From Tepidisphaeraceae bacterium (GTDB taxonomy: Bacteria > Planctomycetota > Phycisphaerae > Tepidisphaerales > Tepidisphaeraceae), in the NCBI GenBank assembly GCA_025450555.1, contig JANWHF010000345.1, positions 1-35,529 of the forward strand: 35,529 nt of DNA, in the 5' to 3' direction. Shown piece after piece: positions 31,687 through 35,529 of this stretch (positions are counted from its first letter, which is position 1; the number at the start of each line of letters is the position of its first letter). The position numbers and the translations under genes are program-made. A model generated the notes under the pieces. It was not told the DNA's origin. It worked only from the letters and a program-made list of their open reading frames with translations, and made no database searches.

Positions 31687-33207
31687 ATGGAACCGGTGCC
31701 GCATTCAACTTCTTCTCCAGCCTTGTTGGAGATGACTCACATCACTAAGCGGTTTGGAGAAACCATTGCGCTGGCGGATGTGAGCCTGAGCGTGCAGGCG
31801 GGAGAGGTTCATGCGCTGATCGGCGAAAACGGCGCCGGCAAATCGACGCTGATGAAAATCCTCTCAGGCGCTCAGCGCGCCGATAGCGGAACGATCACTT
31901 TTGCCGGGCAACCCTTCGCACCAACGAGTCCGCTCGATTCTTTGCGGGCCGGCATCGCGATGATCTATCAGGAGCTGAACCTCGCCCCCCATCTGACGGT
32001 CGAGGCGAACCTGATGCTTGGCCGCGAGGCATCGGCATGCGGATTTTTGACCGACGAAATCTTCGGTGGAAGCTGGTCGCGCAAGTGCGGGCAGACCCTC
32101 CAGCGACTGGGTCTGCACATTCCCATCAACCGCATCGTCGGAAAGCTCGGTGTGGCCGATCAGCAGATGATCGAAATCGCCCGCGCGCTCATCAGCGGCG
32201 CGCGGCTCATCATCATGGATGAGCCGACCAGCGCGCTGGCGCAACACGAAGTGCAACGCCTGTTCGACATCATCCGGCAACTACGCAACGAGGGCATCGC
32301 GATCGTCTACATCAGCCATTTCCTGGAAGAGATCGAAGCGATCGCCGACCGGATCACGATCCTGAGGGACGGCCGCACAATCGCAAGTGGCCCGCTGCAT
32401 CGATGGACGCGTCCGAAGATCATCGAGGCCATGGTCGGCCGGCAGGTGGATGAAATGTATCCGCGGGTCGATCACACGATCGGCGAACCCCTGCTGCGCG
32501 TGAGCGGACTTTGCGGACGCAAGCTTCCCAAGCAGGTCGATCTTGTGCTCCATCGTGGCGAAATTCTGGGAATCGCCGGGCTCGTGGGCGCAGGACGAAC
32601 CGAAATGCTCCGGGCCCTGTTTGGCCTCGACCCGCGCAAGCAAGGCCAAGCCACGCTGAATGGCGTCAAAATCTCGCGCTTCGGCCCGGACGTCTGGAAC
32701 GCCATGGGCGTCGGACTGCTCAGCGAAGATCGCAAAGGAGAGGGACTCGCGCAGAATCTTCCGTGCAGCAGCAATATCACCCTTTCGGCCCTCAAGAAGC
32801 AGTCGATCATGGGATGGCTCGGTCGAGATGGCGAGCGGACCGCATCCATCCGCCTCGCGCGGCGGCTCAATATCAAATGGGCCGACTGCGGCCAGCCGGT
32901 TTCGAGCCTTAGTGGAGGCAATCAGCAGAAAGTCGCTCTGGCGCGATTGCTGTATGCCGATGCCGATGTGCTGCTGATGGATGAGCCGACACGGGGGATT
33001 GATGTCGGGGCGAAGGTGGACATTTACCGCGCGATGGGGGAACTGACGCAACAGGGAAAAGCCATCGTGATGGTCAGCTCCTATTTGCCTGAATTGATGG
33101 GCGTATGCGATCGCATTGCGGTAATGAGCCGAGGCGTGCTTTCGCCGCCCTACCCGGCCGAGGAGCTGACCAGCGAAAAGATCATGCAAATGGCTGTTGG
33201 TTCATAG
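31687..33207 (+). CDS. rbsA: Sugar ABC transporter ATPase with two nucleotide-binding domains (RbsA/MglA type)
   Basis: A 506-residue protein with tandem ATPase domains. The first has 'IGENGAGKSTLMKILSG' (45-61) and 'LIIMDEPTSALAQHE'. The second has a non-standard P-loop region ('GIAGLVGAGRTEMLRALFG'), an intact signature 'LSGGNQQKVALARLL' and 'LLMDEPTRGIDVGAK', as usual in CUT2 ribose, galactose and xylose importers. The permease and binding-protein genes normally beside it are missing: dnaA follows on the other strand. They must be elsewhere, or the gene is an orphan. The ATG at 31687 has only a weak ribosome site. Confidence 0.93.
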   Translation: MEPVPHSTSSPALLEMTHITKRFGETIALADVSLSVQAGEVHALIGENGAGKSTLMKILSGAQRADSGTITFAGQPFAPTSPLDSLRAGIAMIYQELNLAPHLTVEANLMLGREASACGFLTDEIFGGSWSRKCGQTLQRLGLHIPINRIVGKLGVADQQMIEIARALISGARLIIMDEPTSALAQHEVQRLFDIIRQLRNEGIAIVYISHFLEEIEAIADRITILRDGRTIASGPLHRWTRPKIIEAMVGRQVDEMYPRVDHTIGEPLLRVSGLCGRKLPKQVDLVLHRGEILGIAGLVGAGRTEMLRALFGLDPRKQGQATLNGVKISRFGPDVWNAMGVGLLSEDRKGEGLAQNLPCSSNITLSALKKQSIMGWLGRDGERTASIRLARRLNIKWADCGQPVSSLSGGNQQKVALARLLYADADVLLMDEPTRGIDVGAKVDIYRAMGELTQQGKAIVMVSSYLPELMGVCDRIAVMSRGVLSPPYPAEELTSEKIMQMAVGS

Positions 33208-33222
33208 GCTCTGCTGGATCTT

Positions 33223-33277
33223 CGTAGCACAGCCTTCCAGGCCGCGAAGAAACCACAGGCTGGAAGCCTGTGCTACG
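33223..33277. repeat. GTAGCACAG palindromic repeat
   Basis: CGTAGCACAGCCTTCCAGG (33223-33241) faces CCACAGGCTGGAAGCCTGTGCTACG (33253-33277). It lies between the convergent sugar ATPase and dnaA genes, where it can act as a bidirectional terminator. Same family as 26434-26504. Confidence 0.88.
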
Positions 33278-33292
33278 TCCAATGTACCAAAT

Positions 33293-34651
33293 TCATTGCG
33301 ACGTCAACTGCGATTCGAGCTGCGCAAGCTGTTCAGCAATTTGCTTGTCCATTTTGGTGTCTTCGTCGATGGTACGAACCGCGTGCAGCACGGTGGTATG
33401 ATCGCGGCCGCCGAAGTACCCGCCGATTTCTTCCAGACTGTAACGCGTGTGACGTCGCGCGAGGAACATGCACATCTGCCGGGGGAAGGCGATGCTCTTG
33501 TGGCGCTTTTTGCTCTGCAAGTCGCTCAGGCGGACGTTGTAGTACTTGGTCACAGCATCGAGAATCTGCTGGATGGTAATTCGCTTCTGTTCATTAGTGA
33601 CGGTATCGCCCAGAGCCGCCTTGGCCAGTTCAAGATCGATTCGGCCATTCTGCAACAGGCTCATGCCCTGGATCTTGGTGATGGCCCCTTCCAGCTCGCG
33701 CGTGTTGTTCTCGACCTTGGCAGCGATGTAGCAGACCACATCGTCCGGCAGCGCCAGCCCGCGCATCCGCGCTTTCTTCTGCAGGATCGCCATGCGCGTT
33801 TCATAGCAGGGCTTTTCGATCCTCGCGACCAGGCCCCAGTTGAATCGGCTCACCAGCCGCTCTTCCAGTTCTGGGATTTCACTTGGCGGGCAATCGGCTG
33901 ACAGGATGATCTGCTTGTGCTGCTGATAGAGCGTGTTGAAGGTATGGAAGAATTCTTCCTGCGTTCGATCGCGGCCCGCCAAAAAGTGGATGTCGTCAAT
34001 CACCAGCATATCGACGTGGCGATAGCGGTGGCGAAATTGATGCATGTCGCCATTTTCGACGGCGAGGATGAACTGGTTGATGAACGAATCACACGAGTGA
34101 TAGAGAATTCTCGCATCCGGCGTGCGATGCAGCACCTTCTGGCAGACCGCCTGCAGCAGATGCGTCTTTCCCAGGCCCACGCCGCCATGAATAAACAATG
34201 GGTTGTATGCCTGGCCTGGCTGCTCCGCTACCGCTACGGATGCCGCGTGTGGCAGGCGATTGCATGGGCCGGTGACGAAATTCTCGAACATGTAATCGGG
34301 ATTCAGCGGAAGCGGCTGCTCCCCTTCATTGAAGACGCCTCCGCGCGCCAACGTGGTGCAGTGAAAACTCACTGCCACCAGCCGGCCGGTGATGGATTGG
34401 GCGGCGGCGGTGAAAGGCTGCTGGCACTGGCTCTGGCAAAAATTGAGCTGGGCCTGCGTCGGCACTGTCACCTGAATGACGCCGTTGGTCAGTTGCCGCG
34501 GACTCATCTGGTCGAACCAGGTGCGATGCAGCGCAGGATGGTGCGCGCGTACCTGATGAAGGATCTGCTGCCAGACGGCGGCTTCCAAACCAACTGGCTC
34601 CTGAGCGCGGCGACTGGCGTCGCGCGGGAAAGGCATGTGGGTCGTTGTCAT
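33293..34651 (-). CDS. dnaA: Chromosomal replication initiator protein DnaA
   Basis: A 452-residue initiator. Domain I is at about 22-95, followed by a short linker. The AAA+ domain has Walker A 'GGVGLGKTHL' (156-165) and Walker B 'MLVIDDIHFLAGRD' (215-228), with the Arg-finger region 'LEERLVSRFNWGLVARIEKP'. The C-terminal DNA-binding domain carries the signature 'YFGGRDHTTVLHAVRTI'. It binds origin boxes and opens the duplex. The ATG at 34651 fits the family start. No dnaN, recF or gyrB follows, unlike many bacteria, and no clear TTATCCACA box was found nearby, so the origin may be elsewhere. Confidence 0.96.
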   Translation of the reverse strand: MTTTHMPFPRDASRRAQEPVGLEAAVWQQILHQVRAHHPALHRTWFDQMSPRQLTNGVIQVTVPTQAQLNFCQSQCQQPFTAAAQSITGRLVAVSFHCTTLARGGVFNEGEQPLPLNPDYMFENFVTGPCNRLPHAASVAVAEQPGQAYNPLFIHGGVGLGKTHLLQAVCQKVLHRTPDARILYHSCDSFINQFILAVENGDMHQFRHRYRHVDMLVIDDIHFLAGRDRTQEEFFHTFNTLYQQHKQIILSADCPPSEIPELEERLVSRFNWGLVARIEKPCYETRMAILQKKARMRGLALPDDVVCYIAAKVENNTRELEGAITKIQGMSLLQNGRIDLELAKAALGDTVTNEQKRITIQQILDAVTKYYNVRLSDLQSKKRHKSIAFPRQMCMFLARRHTRYSLEEIGGYFGGRDHTTVLHAVRTIDEDTKMDKQIAEQLAQLESQLTSQ

Positions 34652-34747
34652 GACGGGTCTTAGTTCGAGAGGCGAATTCGGCGATTACGACTTTTGCGGT
34701 TGCATCATTTCCCCGGCGGCGAAATGACCGTCGGAACGGTTCAATCA

Positions 34748-34766
34748 AAATGTAGACTCTACATTT
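34748..34766. promoter_or_regulatory. Perfect 19-bp palindrome in the dnaA leader
   Basis: AAATGTAGA-C-TCTACATTT is a 9-bp perfect inverted repeat with one central base. It lies 97 nt before the dnaA ATG and about 40 nt after the predicted start of transcription. The size and symmetry fit a dimeric repressor site. It does not match a DnaA box, and I cannot name the regulator. Confidence 0.5.
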
Positions 34767-34807
34767 ACTTCACGACTCCAACAAATTCTTTTTCGCGCGG
34801 CGACACG

Positions 34808-34837
34808 CATATAACGATCCTCATCGACATCCGTCAA
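34808..34837 (-). promoter_or_regulatory. Candidate dnaA promoter
   Basis: On the minus strand TTGACG (34837-34832) and TATATG (34813-34808) are 18 nt apart, a good sigma-70-type match. Initiation near 34801 would give a leader of about 150 nt that contains the palindrome at 34748-34766. Confidence 0.5.
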
Positions 34838-34882
34838 CACAAAACCGCAACGCATTTTGACGATTAGAAATGTCGCAGCATG

Positions 34883-35524
34883 TCAGGGCGTCGGACTTTT
34901 GCCCTCGGCATTTCTTTGTGGAATTGGCAGCCCTAGTTCAACCATCACTTGTTTCAGATCACTCCACACCAGCGCTTTGGTTTCGCGCGAATCGACACGC
35001 AAGATGTAGGATGGATGGAAAGTCGGCATCAATTTGATACCTCTCCATTCGTGCCAGTTGCCGCGCAATCGTCCCATGCTCGACGTCACCTGAAGCATGT
35101 GACGCGTCGCCGGCAGTCCAAGCGTTACGATCACCTGCGGACGGATGATTTCAAGCTGTCGCTCGAGATATGGCGTGCAACTGGCAATTTCATCAGGCGA
35201 AGGTACACGATTGCCCGGCGGCCGGCATTTGACGATATTGGCGATATAGACCTGCTGGCGGGCCAACCCCATGCCGGCGATCATTTTTGTCAAAAGCTCG
35301 CCCGCGCGCCCTACAAACGGTCGGCCGGTGCGGTCTTCGGTTTCACCCGGCCCCTCACCGATGAAAAACAGCCGAGCCTCCGGATCGCCTTCACCGAAAA
35401 CAGTTTGCGTGCGCTGCTCGCACAATCGGCAGAGCGTGCAGCCTCTAACTTGTGATTCATCCAGTGCTGCCATCGCAGCGATTTTCTGCTCTCGCGACAG
35501 TGCAGGAGACTCGGCCGTCGGCAC
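34883..35524 (-). CDS. Family 4 uracil-DNA glycosylase, start uncertain at window edge
   Basis: An iron-sulfur uracil-DNA glycosylase that removes uracil from DNA in base excision repair. Cys29 and Cys32 ('GCTLCRLC') with two later cysteines ('VKCRPPGNR', 'EIASCTPYL') would hold the [4Fe-4S] cluster. The catalytic motif is 'FIGEGPGETEDRTGRPFVGR', and 'PTFHPSYILR' closes the active site. The first start seen is a GTG at 35524, only 5 nt from the edge, and the frame stays open, so the real start may lie outside. It is upstream of dnaA on the same strand, but dnaA has its own promoter. Confidence 0.93.
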   Translation of the reverse strand: MPTAESPALSREQKIAAMAALDESQVRGCTLCRLCEQRTQTVFGEGDPEARLFFIGEGPGETEDRTGRPFVGRAGELLTKMIAGMGLARQQVYIANIVKCRPPGNRVPSPDEIASCTPYLERQLEIIRPQVIVTLGLPATRHMLQVTSSMGRLRGNWHEWRGIKLMPTFHPSYILRVDSRETKALVWSDLKQVMVELGLPIPQRNAEGKSPTP

Positions 35525-35529
35525 AAAAA

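Noticed and set aside
34652-34882. Replication origin next to dnaA
   Set aside because: No TTATCCACA-like boxes, no strong AT-rich unwinding region and no dnaN or other origin neighbours were seen.

Overview
This GC-rich window looks like the chromosome of a member of the Planctomycetota, probably of the Phycisphaerae type (inference). The supporting signs are an LpxC-FabZ fusion next to lpxA, a very large PVC-type dehydrogenase-like protein with HEAT-type repeats and a C-terminal CxxCH haem site, and two secreted giants with the planctomycete N-terminal 'LE.R.LL.A' motif. Several families of short inverted repeats lie between, and once inside, genes. I saw no rRNA, tRNA, CRISPR array, transposase or phage genes.

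Layout. 1-1148: 3' part of a PQQ-like beta-propeller protein. 1337-3598 (minus): lipid A operon lpxC/fabZ then lpxA. 3921-5899: an SGNH hydrolase diverging from an enlarged PyrK-like flavoprotein with an inverted repeat inserted in frame. 6212-8368: sedolisin-type secreted protease. 8612-9625 (minus): histone-deacetylase-like enzyme. 9805-13356 (minus): PVC cytochrome protein. 13529-16987 (minus): beta-helix/CBM/FN3/NPCBM surface protein. 17198-19261 (minus): exopolysaccharide tyrosine autokinase.

19779-24983 (plus) is the highlight: six co-directional genes that together encode a ubiquitin-like conjugation pathway. They are a YukD-like beta-grasp modifier ending in Ala-Gly, an E1-like adenylating enzyme with an extra zinc ribbon, a JAMM/MPN peptidase, a polytopic membrane protein with a C-terminal FHA domain, a soluble FHA-zinc ribbon-RING protein (candidate E3), and an E2-like protein with intact HPN and catalytic Cys and an N-terminal zinc ribbon. 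The first five genes are separated by 8 nt or less or overlap; a 98-nt inverted repeat separates the RING gene from the E2 gene. Modifier, activator, conjugator, ligase candidate, deconjugase and a membrane FHA partner are therefore all present in one locus. No effector or nuclease gene typical of a defence island is seen next to it.

25120-28101 (plus): a proline-rich lipoprotein coupled to maf, a small membrane protein, a DUF192 lipoprotein and an unknown single-pass protein. 28111-35524: an MFS transporter (minus), an unknown secreted protein (plus), ribokinase (minus) diverging from a sugar ABC ATPase without its partners (plus), dnaA (minus) with a promoter and a perfect palindrome in its leader, and a family 4 uracil-DNA glycosylase (minus) that runs to the window edge.
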